Positions 14,932-22,633 of a stretch of 37,727 bases of DNA are shown piece by piece. Position 1 is the stretch's first letter. The number at the start of each line of letters is the position of its first letter. The translations under genes and the position numbers were made by a program. Under the pieces are notes generated by a model. The model saw only the letters and a program-made list of their open reading frames with translations. It had not been told where the DNA came from and ran no database searches. This DNA comes from Alloprevotella sp. (lineage in GTDB: Bacteria; Bacteroidota; Bacteroidia; Bacteroidales; Bacteroidaceae), in contig JAFUXE010000021.1 in assembly GCA_017477205.1 (NCBI GenBank), positions 1 through 37,727 of the forward strand, read 5' to 3'.

Positions 14932-15734
14932 GTGTAGTGCGGTATTTCCGTGTTCATCCTGTTTACAAAGCGGTCTTCGTCGAAGATGTCCGCGCCTTCG
15001 CTGTGGCGCCCGGCCACGAAGAGCGTCATGATGCTGAGGCTCACGCCCTCCGCCTGCGCCAGCGTGGTGCCCAGGGAGAGCAGCGTGGCGCCCGTCGTGA
15101 CCACGTCGTCCACGAGGAGCAGGTGCTTGCCGCGCACGGCCTCGGGCCTCGCGAGGCGGAAGATGCCGCGCACGTTCTCCACGCGTTGCTGCGGAGTCAT
15201 TCCCGTCTGCGTGGGGTTGTCCTTCGTGCGGACGACGGCATCGTCCAGCACGGGCAGGCCGACGTGCTGCGCGATGCCCTGCGCCAGCATGTAGCTCTGG
15301 TTGTAGCCGCGCTGGCGCTCCCTCTCCGGGGAGAGCGGCACGGGCACGACGGCGTCGATGCCCTGGAAGAAGTCCGTGCCGGCAAGGTCCTCCGCCATGA
15401 TGTGGCCGAAGGCTGTGCCGACGTCGGGGTTCCTGCCGTATTTGAGGTTGAAGGCTACCTCGCTTGCCGGGCCTCCGTGGTGGTAGAGGAGCAGGGCGTT
15501 GGCGCGGCGGACGGGAATCTTCGCCCAGAAGATGCGCTCCACGGCGTTGCCCTCGCGGGCTGCCGTCCGCGTGAAGGGCAGCTGGGCGTAGCAGGCCGTG
15601 CAGACGTACTCCTCCTCGCGGCTCAGGAGCTCGTGGCAGATGATGCAGTGGCGGGGCGCAAGAGCCTCGCCGGCGTCCCTGAGCATCGCCCTGCCGCGGG
15701 CGCCCAGGGTGCGGAGGAAGCGTGGGGTGCGCAT
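14928..15734 (-). CDS. comF: ComF-family phosphoribosyltransferase-like protein
   Basis: A 268-residue ComF-family protein with an N-terminal zinc-finger-like cluster (HCIICHELL ... VCTACY, about 29-50) and a C-terminal type I phosphoribosyltransferase fold with the PRPP loop LLLVDDVVTTGATL. In competent bacteria ComF aids DNA uptake; elsewhere its role is unclear. The start at 15734 is chosen because upstream sequence holds a -7 promoter element at 15766-15773, and the longer open frame overlaps the divergent HAD gene. It is first in a coupled comF-queH pair. Confidence 0.87.
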   Translation of the reverse strand: MRTPRFLRTLGARGRAMLRDAGEALAPRHCIICHELLSREEEYVCTACYAQLPFTRTAAREGNAVERIFWAKIPVRRANALLLYHHGGPASEVAFNLKYGRNPDVGTAFGHIMAEDLAGTDFFQGIDAVVPVPLSPERERQRGYNQSYMLAQGIAQHVGLPVLDDAVVRTKDNPTQTGMTPQQRVENVRGIFRLARPEAVRGKHLLLVDDVVTTGATLLSLGTTLAQAEGVSLSIMTLFVAGRHSEGADIFDEDRFVNRMNTEIPHYT

Positions 15735-15765
15735 GTCCGGGCCGGATTTTATGGTTTTCGCGCGG

Positions 15766-15773
15766 CAAATGTA
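15766..15773 (-). promoter_or_regulatory. -7 element for comF-queH
   Basis: On the minus strand TACATTTG matches TAnnTTTG exactly, 31 bases before the comF start. It is almost back to back with the plus-strand element at 15787-15794. Confidence 0.6.
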
Positions 15774-15786
15774 GCGCAAAACTTCG

Positions 15787-15794
15787 TATCTTTG
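15787..15794 (+). promoter_or_regulatory. -7 element for the HAD gene at 15814
   Basis: TATCTTTG matches the consensus exactly. Transcription would start near 15799-15801, leaving only a short leader before the possible GTG starts at 15814, 15832 and 15841. The divergent comF element lies 14 bases away. Confidence 0.6.
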
Positions 15795-15813
15795 CGCCCC
15801 GAAAGCCATAAAA

Positions 15814-16575
15814 GTGACAAACGGACAAGGCGTGAAAGAAGTGAAAGGCAAGAAAGCAGTACTCTTTGACATGGACGGCGTCCTCTTCGACTCCATGCCG
15901 GCGCACGCGAAGTGCTGGGTGGAGGCGTGCCGCAAGTTCGGCCTCCGCGCCACGGAGCGCGACACGTACATGAACGAGGGGCGCACCGGCGCCTCCACCA
16001 TAGACCTCTTCACCCGCCAGCAGTGGGGCAGGGCGGTGCGCCCGGAGGAGGTGGAGGCGATATACGCCGAGAAGTGCCGCCTCTTCAACCGCTGGCCGGA
16101 GGCGCCGAAGATGCCCGGCGCGGAGGCCGTGCTGCGGAAGGTGCAGGCGGCGGGGCTCACCATCGCCGTCGTCACGGGCAGCGGGCAGGCCAGCCTGCTG
16201 GAGCGCCTGGAGAAGCACTACTCGGGCTTCTTCCGCCCCGGGCTGATTGTCTCCAGCCGCGACTGCGAGCGCGGCAAGCCTTTCCCCGACCCCTACCTGC
16301 TGGGCCTGCGGCGCGCCGGCGTCAGCGCGGAGGAGGCCGTCGTCGTGGAGAACGCGCCGCTGGGCGTGGAGGCCGCGAAGGCCGCGGGCATCTTCACCGT
16401 GGCGGTGAACACGGGGCCGCTGCCGGACCGCGCGCTCCTCGATGCCGGTGCCGACCGCCTCTATCCCTCCATGCAGGCCTTTGCCGACGGCTGGGAAGCG
16501 CTGTTCGGCGGGCTGATCAGCTTCGACGAATACGGCGAGCCCGCTTTCGACTTCGACCTGCGGCTAAGCCGTTAG
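15814..16575 (+). CDS. HAD-superfamily beta-phosphoglucomutase-like protein
   Basis: A HAD-fold protein of up to 253 residues. Motif I is DMDGVLFDSMP, motif II is VVTGSG, motif III is the Lys in RGKPFPDPY, and motif IV is VVENAPLGVEAAKAAG, the pattern of the beta-phosphoglucomutase/CbbY group. The substrate is probably a sugar phosphate but cannot be fixed. All candidate starts are GTG (15814, 15832, 15841). The last places the first beta strand (KAVLFDMDG) at the usual distance and has a purine-rich stretch before it, so the true start is uncertain. It ends with TAG and is followed by repeat array B. Confidence 0.85.
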   Translation: MTNGQGVKEVKGKKAVLFDMDGVLFDSMPAHAKCWVEACRKFGLRATERDTYMNEGRTGASTIDLFTRQQWGRAVRPEEVEAIYAEKCRLFNRWPEAPKMPGAEAVLRKVQAAGLTIAVVTGSGQASLLERLEKHYSGFFRPGLIVSSRDCERGKPFPDPYLLGLRRAGVSAEEAVVVENAPLGVEAAKAAGIFTVAVNTGPLPDRALLDAGADRLYPSMQAFADGWEALFGGLISFDEYGEPAFDFDLRLSR

Positions 16576-16623
16576 CTTTTCCTTACTGATTTTATTTTTT
16601 TTTGACGAATTTGTCCATTTTCC

Positions 16624-16730
16624 CTACCTTGATTGGACAAAAGTTCTATCAAGGTAGAGAAAAAGTTCTACCAAGGTAGAGAAAAAGCTCTACCAAGGTA
16701 GAGAAAAAGTTCTGTCAAGGTAGAGAAAAA
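16624..16730. repeat. 22-bp dyad array B
   Basis: Units start at 16641, 16663, 16685 and 16707, with a degenerate fifth at 16729, exactly 22 bp apart. The core is TCTACCAAGGTAGA with arms CTACC and GGTAG. Left-arm variants CTATC and CTGTC still pair with GGTAG if G-U pairs are allowed, which hints at RNA hairpins with a CAAG loop. An inverted copy of the right arm (CTACCTTGAT, 16624-16633) precedes the array and pairs with 16648-16657. It lies between the HAD stop and the uvrB terminator, a convergent 3' region of 282 bases. Confidence 0.88.
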
Positions 16731-16741
16731 GTCCCCTCAGA

Positions 16742-16913
16742 GCCCCCTCCCACCTCCCCCCTCCGGGGGAGGCTTACAGATTCCCATGAAATATATTAGC
16801 AGAAAAATCCCCGACCAACTTCTTTTGTTGTTGGTCGGGGATTGTGTATCTTAATTATTACGCTCCTTCGCCGCTCTGGACTCCTCCCCCGGAGGGGGGA
16901 GGTGGGAGGGGGC
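16742..16913. repeat. 31-bp inverted repeat pair enclosing the uvrB terminator
   Basis: The C-rich stretch 16742-16772 is the exact reverse complement of 16883-16913, with 110 bases between. The right arm lies inside the uvrB reading frame and encodes its Pro/Gly-rich end. The space between holds the uvrB stop and terminator. The layout resembles a small mobile repeat such as a MITE, but no target-site duplication is visible and no transposase is present. Confidence 0.85.
16801..16843 (-). terminator. Terminator of clpC-uvrB
   Basis: A perfect 14-bp stem (AATCCCCGACCAAC at 16806-16819 with 16830-16843) has a 10-base loop. Read on the minus strand it runs directly into TTTTT (16805-16801... 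read as TTTTTCT). It starts 15 bases after the uvrB stop. Confidence 0.9.
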
Positions 16914-18903
16914 CCATCGCGAGCAGCTCGTCGCGGAGCTGCGCGGCCAGGACGAAGTCGAGGGCTTTCGCGGCGGCTTTCATCTCGCGTGTGAGGCGCT
17001 GGCGGCGCTGCTCGGGGGTTTCGTCCTTGTGCTTCCCGTAGTCGGCGGCGGGTTCGGCGGCGCGTGGCACTCCGGCCAGTGCGGCGGCGTCGTGCGGGGT
17101 GTCGCCGCCGGCGTAGGGCAGGGCGTTGCCGATGGACTTGCGTATCTGGCGCGGCGTGATGCCGTGTTCCTCGTTGTAGGCTATCTGCTTGGCGCGGCGG
17201 CGGTTCGTCTCGTCGATGGTGGCCTGCATGGAGTCGGTGATTTTCTTGGCGTACATGATGACGCGGCCGTTGACGTTGCGTGCGGCGCGCCCGGCGGTCT
17301 GCGTGAGGCTGCGGGTGTTGCGCAGGAAGCCTTCCTTGTCCGCGTCGAGGATGGCCACGAGGGCCACTTCGGGCAGGTCGAGGCCTTCGCGCAGGAGGTT
17401 GACGCCTACAAGCACCTGGTAGGTGCCGCGCCGCAGGTCCTCCATGATCTGCACGCGCTCCAGGGTGTCCACCTCGCTGTGTATGTAGGCGGTCAGCACG
17501 CCGTTGCGGCCGAGGTAGTCGGCGAGCTCTTCGGCCATGCGCTTCGTCAGCGTGGTGACCAGCACGCGCTCGTCGCGCTCTATGCAGCGGCGTATCTCTT
17601 CCATGAGGTCGTCCACGGGGTAGTCCGTGTCGCGCACGTCGATGGGCGGGTCCAGCAGGCCCGTGGGGCGGATGACCTGGTCCACGATGACGCCTTCGGC
17701 CTCGGCCAGCTCGTAGTCGGCGGGCGTGGCGCTGATGTAGATGATCTGGCGGGCGAGCTGCTGGAACTCGTCGAAGCGCAGGGGGCGGTTGTCCAGTGCT
17801 GCGGGCAGGCGGAAGCCGTACTCCACGAGGGCCTCCTTGCGGCTGCGGTCGCCGCCGTACATGGCGTGGAGCTGCGGCACGGTGACGTGGCTCTCGTCGA
17901 TGACGATGAGGTAGTCGTCGGGGAAGAAGTCCAGCAGGCAGTAGGGGCGGGTGCCGGCCTGGCGCCCGTCGAAGTAGCGGCTGTAGTTCTCGATGCCCGA
18001 GCAGTGGCCCAGCTCGCGTATCATCTCGATGTCGTAGGTGACGCGCTCTTCGAGCCGCTTGGCTTCGAGCTCCTTGCCCTCGCTGCGGAGTTCCTCGAGG
18101 CGGACCACGAGGTCGTCCTGTATCTTGCGGATGGCGAGCTCCTGCGTCTCCTTTGAGGTGAGGAAGAGGTTGGCGGGGTATATCTTGTAGCTCTCAAAGG
18201 CTGCGCGGCGGGCTCCCGTCGTGGCGTCCAGCTCCTCGATGGCGTCCACTTCGTCGCCCCAGAAGGTCAGGCGCAGTATCTCGTCGGCGTAGGCCAGATA
18301 GACGTCCACCGTGTCGCCGTTGACGCGGAAGTTGCCGGCGCGCGGCGCCACGTCGTTGCGCGTGTAGAGGCTGTCCACGAGGCGGCGCAGCAGGAACTCC
18401 TGGGAGTAGGACTGGCCGCGGTGGAGCTCGATGACGCTCTCGTAGAAGGCGGAGGGGTTGCCCATGCCGTAGATGCAGCTGACGCTGGAAACGACGACGA
18501 CGTCCTTGCGGCCGGAGAGCAGGGCGCTCGTGGCGGCGAGGCGCAGCTTGTCCAGGTCCTCGTTGATGGCGAGGTCCTTCTCTATATACGTGTCCGTGGA
18601 GGCGATGTAGGCCTCGGGCTGGTAGTAGTCGTAATAGGAGACGTAGTACTCCACGGCGTTCTCCGGGAAGAAACCCTTGAACTCGGAGTAGAGCTGGGCG
18701 GCGAGCGTCTTGTTGTGGCTCAGGACGAGGGTGGGCTTGCCCAGGTTCTTGATGACGTTGGCAATCGTGAACGTCTTTCCGCTACCCGTCACGCCCAGCA
18801 GCACCTGCGCCGGCGCCCCGCTCCGCGCCGCTTCCGTCAGTTGGCGGATGGCTTCGGGCTGGTCGCCGGTGGGCTGGTAGTCGCTGTGCAGTATGAATTC
18901 CAA
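16858..18903 (-). CDS. uvrB: Excinuclease ABC subunit B
   Basis: UvrB is the DNA-damage-verifying helicase-like subunit of nucleotide excision repair; it is loaded by UvrA and recruits UvrC. The protein is 681 residues. Walker A is GVTGSGKT (37-44), the damage-probing beta-hairpin lies in YYVSYYDYYQPEAYIASTDTY, and helicase motifs follow, e.g. DESHVT and the TAGRAARN segment. A C-terminal UVR domain (RQRLTREMKAAAKALDFVLAAQLRDEL) contacts UvrC. The last 18 residues (GPLPPPPSGGGVQSGEGA) are not family-like and come from the inverted-repeat arm at 16883-16913. It lies 45 bases after clpC with no terminator between, so the two are probably co-transcribed. Confidence 0.96.
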   Translation of the reverse strand: MEFILHSDYQPTGDQPEAIRQLTEAARSGAPAQVLLGVTGSGKTFTIANVIKNLGKPTLVLSHNKTLAAQLYSEFKGFFPENAVEYYVSYYDYYQPEAYIASTDTYIEKDLAINEDLDKLRLAATSALLSGRKDVVVVSSVSCIYGMGNPSAFYESVIELHRGQSYSQEFLLRRLVDSLYTRNDVAPRAGNFRVNGDTVDVYLAYADEILRLTFWGDEVDAIEELDATTGARRAAFESYKIYPANLFLTSKETQELAIRKIQDDLVVRLEELRSEGKELEAKRLEERVTYDIEMIRELGHCSGIENYSRYFDGRQAGTRPYCLLDFFPDDYLIVIDESHVTVPQLHAMYGGDRSRKEALVEYGFRLPAALDNRPLRFDEFQQLARQIIYISATPADYELAEAEGVIVDQVIRPTGLLDPPIDVRDTDYPVDDLMEEIRRCIERDERVLVTTLTKRMAEELADYLGRNGVLTAYIHSEVDTLERVQIMEDLRRGTYQVLVGVNLLREGLDLPEVALVAILDADKEGFLRNTRSLTQTAGRAARNVNGRVIMYAKKITDSMQATIDETNRRRAKQIAYNEEHGITPRQIRKSIGNALPYAGGDTPHDAAALAGVPRAAEPAADYGKHKDETPEQRRQRLTREMKAAAKALDFVLAAQLRDELLAMGPLPPPPSGGGVQSGEGA

Positions 18904-18948
18904 GGCGGAAGGGGGGGAGTGTTAAGCGTGAAAAGTGCGCGGCCTGTG

Positions 18949-21480
18949 TCAGGCGAGCTCGGCCTTCAGCGTCGCGCCGTCCACGTCGAAGCGCACGGTG
19001 CGCGCCTCGCGGGGCGCCCCGGCGTCGGCGGGCAGGTCTATGAGGATGTCGCAGAGCTTGTCCTCGATGTGCGTCTGGATGGCGCGCTTCAGGGAGCGTG
19101 CGCCGTACTTCGCGTCGAAGCCCTCGCGCACGATGAGCGCCTTGGCCTCGGGCGTGAGCTCCAGGCGGAGGTGCTGCGCGTCGAGGCGCTGCTGGAAGGC
19201 GGCCAGCTCCAGGTCGGCAATGCGCGTGGCGTCGTCCGTGTTCAGGGGGCGGAACATGATGATGTCGTCCAGGCGGTTCAGGAACTCCGGCGCGAACTGG
19301 CGGCTCAGGGCCTTGCGCACGATGCTCTCCGCCAGCTTGCCGTCCACGTCGCCCTGCGCGGACGTGAAGCCCACGCCGGCGCCGAACTCCTTCAGCTGGC
19401 GGCTGCCGCTGTTTGAGGTCATTATTATAATGGTGTTGCGGAAGTCCACCGTCGTGCCGTTGCCGTCCGTCATGCGGCCTTCGTCCATCACCTGCAGCAG
19501 CATGTTGAAGACGTCCGGGTGGGCCTTCTCAATCTCGTCCAGCAGGATGACGGAGTAGGGGTGGCGGCGCACTTTCTCCGTGAGCTGCCCGCCCTCTTCG
19601 TAGCCCACGTATCCCGGAGGCGCACCGACGAGGCGGCTCGCGCTGTACTTCTCGCCGTACTCGCTCATGTCAATGCGGATGAGCGCGTCCTTGCGCCCGA
19701 ACATCCACTCGGCAAGGCACTTCACGAGGTACGTCTTGCCGACGCCCGTCGGGCCTACGAAGAGGAACGTGCCCACGGGGCGGTCGCCCTCCTTCAGGCC
19801 GAGGCGGTTGCGCGTGATGGCACGCACCACCTTCTGTATGGCGTCGTCCTGTGCGACGACCTTCTCGCTGAGCGCCTGGCGCATGCCGCGGAGGCGCATC
19901 GTTTCGTCCGTGGCGAGCTTCTGCACGGGCACGCCGCTGATCTGGCTGACGACGGCGGCCACCTCCTCCGCGCCGACGGTGGAGCGGTTCTCGCGCTGCG
20001 ATGCCAGCCACTCGGCGTTGCGGCGCTCCAGCACCTCCGTGAGGCGCTTCACCTCGTCGCGCAGCTGCGCGGCCTGCTCGAAGTGCTGCACGCGGGCGGC
20101 GGCCGTCTTCTGCTCCTTCAGCGCGGCGATGTGCTTTTCCATCTCCTCGATGTCCTCGGGCACGGAGAGCTCCGTCATGTGGACGCGGCTGCCCGCCTCG
20201 TCCAGGGCGTCAATGGCCTTGTCCGGCAGGGCGCGGTCCGTGACGTACTTCTCCGTCAGGCGCACGCAGGCCTCCAGGGCCTCGTCCGTATAGCGCACGT
20301 TGTGGTGGTCTTCGTAGCGGTCGCGGATGTTTTTCAGGATCAGCAGCGTCTCGTCCACCGTCGTGGGCTCCAGCTGGAGCTTCTGGAAGCGGCGCTCCAG
20401 GGCACCGTCCTTCTCGATGGTCTTGCGGTACTCGTCCGTCGTCGTGGCGCCGATGCACTGCACCTCGCCGCGCGCCAGAGCCGGCTTCAGCATGTTGGCG
20501 GCATCCAGCGAGCCCGCGGCGCCTCCGGCACCGATGATGGTGTGGATTTCGTCTATGAAGAGGATGATTTCCTTGTGGTTCTGCAGCTCCTGGATGAGGC
20601 GGCGTATGCGCTCCTCGAACTGTCCGCGGTACTGCGTGCCCGCCACCATTGCCGCCATGTCCAGCGCCACGATGCGCTTGCCGATGAGCGAGCGCGGCAC
20701 CTGGCGCTTTGCAATCAGGCCCGCGAGGCCTTCGACGACGGCGCTCTTGCCGACGCCCGGAGGACCTATCAGGATGGGATTGTTCTTCTTGCGGCGGGAG
20801 AGAATCTGCGCAATGCGCAAAATCTCCTGCTTGCGGCCGATGACGGGGTCGAGCGCGCCCTCGGCGGCCAGCTTCGTGAGGTCGTTGCCGTAGTTGTCGA
20901 TGACGGGCGTTTCGGACGAAGGCTTCTTCTTTGTGCTTGTGGCCGAAGACGCCTGGTTCTCGCCCTTGTCCTCCGGATATTCCTCCGGGGTGTCGGACAC
21001 GTATCCGTAGCCCGCCTGCGGGCCGCGGTTGGGATGAAGTTGTTCTGCCATTTTTGAATAGGTAATGCCGTGTTCCCCCAGCATCTTCGAGGCGTCGTTG
21101 TCCTTGTCGCGCAGCATCGCGAGGAACAGGTGCTGCTCCTCGGCATAGGGCTCGCCGGCCACGCGCGCCTCCAGCAGGGTAAGGCGCAGGATGCGCTGGC
21201 CGTCGGCCGAGAGCATGATTTCGCCCTCGGCGGGCTGCAGCGTCATGGACATGGATTCCGCGCGGCGGCGACTGCGCTCGGCAATCATCTCCGCACCTTC
21301 AAGCACCGACGAAGGCGTGGCTCCGGAGTCGAAGATGAGGGCATTCGTGCGGCCGTTCTCCTTGTGGAGAAGCGCCAGCAGCAGGCAGGCTGCGTCCACG
21401 TAGGGGATGCCCAGGCGGTCGGCCTCGGCCTTGCTGTTGGTGAGGATGCTGGATAATTCGGGAGAAAATTGGTATGTCAT
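18949..21480 (-). CDS. clpC: ATP-dependent Clp protease ATP-binding subunit ClpC
   Basis: An 843-residue AAA+ unfoldase of the Hsp100 family that feeds substrates to ClpP. It has an N-terminal Clp-N domain (about 1-150), a first AAA module with Walker A GPPGVGKS, a middle region with a UVR-type segment (VQHFEQAAQLRDEVKRL), and a second module with GPTGVGKT. The UVR segment marks the ClpC type rather than ClpA or ClpB. The start at 21480 gives MTYQFSPEL and lies 72 bases past the -7 promoter element; the longer frame to 21582 would cover that promoter. Confidence 0.94.
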   Translation of the reverse strand: MTYQFSPELSSILTNSKAEADRLGIPYVDAACLLLALLHKENGRTNALIFDSGATPSSVLEGAEMIAERSRRRAESMSMTLQPAEGEIMLSADGQRILRLTLLEARVAGEPYAEEQHLFLAMLRDKDNDASKMLGEHGITYSKMAEQLHPNRGPQAGYGYVSDTPEEYPEDKGENQASSATSTKKKPSSETPVIDNYGNDLTKLAAEGALDPVIGRKQEILRIAQILSRRKKNNPILIGPPGVGKSAVVEGLAGLIAKRQVPRSLIGKRIVALDMAAMVAGTQYRGQFEERIRRLIQELQNHKEIILFIDEIHTIIGAGGAAGSLDAANMLKPALARGEVQCIGATTTDEYRKTIEKDGALERRFQKLQLEPTTVDETLLILKNIRDRYEDHHNVRYTDEALEACVRLTEKYVTDRALPDKAIDALDEAGSRVHMTELSVPEDIEEMEKHIAALKEQKTAAARVQHFEQAAQLRDEVKRLTEVLERRNAEWLASQRENRSTVGAEEVAAVVSQISGVPVQKLATDETMRLRGMRQALSEKVVAQDDAIQKVVRAITRNRLGLKEGDRPVGTFLFVGPTGVGKTYLVKCLAEWMFGRKDALIRIDMSEYGEKYSASRLVGAPPGYVGYEEGGQLTEKVRRHPYSVILLDEIEKAHPDVFNMLLQVMDEGRMTDGNGTTVDFRNTIIIMTSNSGSRQLKEFGAGVGFTSAQGDVDGKLAESIVRKALSRQFAPEFLNRLDDIIMFRPLNTDDATRIADLELAAFQQRLDAQHLRLELTPEAKALIVREGFDAKYGARSLKRAIQTHIEDKLCDILIDLPADAGAPREARTVRFDVDGATLKAELA

Positions 21481-21552
21481 GTGTAGTCCTTCCTTTTTTC
21501 TTAGTGTCTGAATGAGTGCGTGCAACGCTTGCAATAGTCCTGAATGGAACGG

Positions 21553-21583
21553 CGAAGATAGGAATAAATCTGCGAATGGCAAA
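21553..21583 (-). promoter_or_regulatory. Promoter of clpC-uvrB
   Basis: On the minus strand TTTG (21583-21580) and TATCTTCG (21560-21553) are exactly 19 bases apart, a one-mismatch Bacteroidetes promoter. The leader is about 65 bases. No CtsR-like or CIRCE operator was recognised. Confidence 0.7.
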
Positions 21584-21682
21584 TGCTTTGCCGCGCCGTC
21601 CCCGTCTTTTTCGCTGCGCGAGCCAAATACAAATAGTGTGCCAAGATGTGCGGCGGCGTGGCTGTTTTCCTATATTTATTCA

Positions 21683-21690
21683 TATCTTTG
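21683..21690 (+). promoter_or_regulatory. -7 element abutting the SpoU methyltransferase start
   Basis: TATCTTTG matches the consensus exactly and ends 4 bases before the ATG at 21695. With the usual spacing the transcript would begin at or next to the start codon, giving a leaderless message. No TTG lies 19-21 bases upstream. Confidence 0.6.
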
Positions 21691-21694
21691 CCCC

Positions 21695-22528
21695 ATGATT
21701 ACCGAGATTTCCTCCCTGCAACATCCTGGGCTGGCTCCCTTCGCCTCCCTCACGGAAGCCCAGCTCCGCAACCGCCTCGACCCGTCGCGCGGCATCGTCA
21801 TCGTTGAAAGCCCAAAGGTCATCCGCACGGCGCTCCAGGCCGGATTGGAACCCCTCTCGCTCCTTTGCGAGCGGCGCCACATCGCGGGCGATGCCGCCGA
21901 CATCATCGAGCGTCTGCCCAATATCCCCGTCTATACGGGCGAGCGCGAGCTGCTGGCTTCGCTCACGGGCTATACGCTGACGCGCGGCGTGCTGTGTGCC
22001 ATGCGCCGTCCGCAGCCGCTCTGTGCCCGTGACGTGCTGGAGGGTGGGGCGCAGCGCATCTGCGTCCTCTGGGGCGTCACGGATTCCACCAACGTGGGTG
22101 CCATCTTTCGCTGTGCCGCCGCACTTGGCACGGACGGACTTCTGCTCTCCCGCGACACGTGCGACCCGCTTGGGCGCCGCGCCCTTCGCGTGTCCATGGG
22201 AACGGTGCTGCAAGTGCCCTGGGCGTGGGCGGACGACCCGATAGCGAGTCTGAAGAGCTGCGGCTTTGCCACAGCCGCCATGGCCCTGACGGAGCGCAGC
22301 GTGCCGATGGACGCCCCTGCGCTGAAAACCCTGCCGAAGCTGGGCGTCATCATGGGAACCGAAGGCGACGGCCTCCCTGCGGACGTCATTCGCCGTGCCG
22401 ACCACGTCGTGCGCATACCGATGCATCGCGGAGTGGACTCCCTCAACGTGGCTGCCGCTGCTGCCATCGCCCTGTGGGAACTCCGCCGTCCCGATGCTCC
22501 GCCCCGCCCTGACGGCATTTCAGGATAA
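21695..22528 (+). CDS. TrmH/SpoU-family RNA 2'-O-methyltransferase
   Basis: A 277-residue SPOUT-class methyltransferase acting on rRNA or tRNA ribose. The N-terminal substrate-binding domain covers about 1-110. The C-terminal knot shows all three SpoU motifs: STNVGAIFRCAAALG, LGVIMGTEGDGLP and IPMHRGVDSLNVAAAAAIALWE. The exact target nucleotide is not predictable. The start at 21695 follows a -7 element by only 4 bases; the frame is open upstream to 21512 but that part overlaps the clpC promoter and has no family similarity. It is divergent from clpC. Confidence 0.9.
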   Translation: MITEISSLQHPGLAPFASLTEAQLRNRLDPSRGIVIVESPKVIRTALQAGLEPLSLLCERRHIAGDAADIIERLPNIPVYTGERELLASLTGYTLTRGVLCAMRRPQPLCARDVLEGGAQRICVLWGVTDSTNVGAIFRCAAALGTDGLLLSRDTCDPLGRRALRVSMGTVLQVPWAWADDPIASLKSCGFATAAMALTERSVPMDAPALKTLPKLGVIMGTEGDGLPADVIRRADHVVRIPMHRGVDSLNVAAAAAIALWELRRPDAPPRPDGISG

Positions 22529-22564
22529 ATTCCGCAGGAAAGGCGTTTATTCCGCAGGATATGT

Positions 22565-22572
22565 TATCTTTG
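22565..22572 (+). promoter_or_regulatory. -7 element for gcvPA-gcvPB
   Basis: TATCTTTG matches the consensus exactly, 62 bases before gcvPA. The leader is AT-rich with alternating TATATA and is too short for a glycine riboswitch. No TTG is found at the proper distance. Confidence 0.6.
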
Positions 22573-22633
22573 CACGCGAAAAGCGATACACAATAATATA
22601 TTATATATACAAAATACACACAACACTATTACC

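Noticed and set aside
19519..21057. Long plus-strand open frame (512 codons) opposite clpC, with similar ones opposite uvrB, gcvPB and gcvPA
   Set aside because: These are shadows of GC-rich coding DNA, dominated by Ala, Arg, Val and Leu, without start signals or recognisable families.
22573..22633. Glycine riboswitch before gcvPA
   Set aside because: The leader is about 60 bases and AT-rich, too short for the known aptamer and lacking its conserved core.
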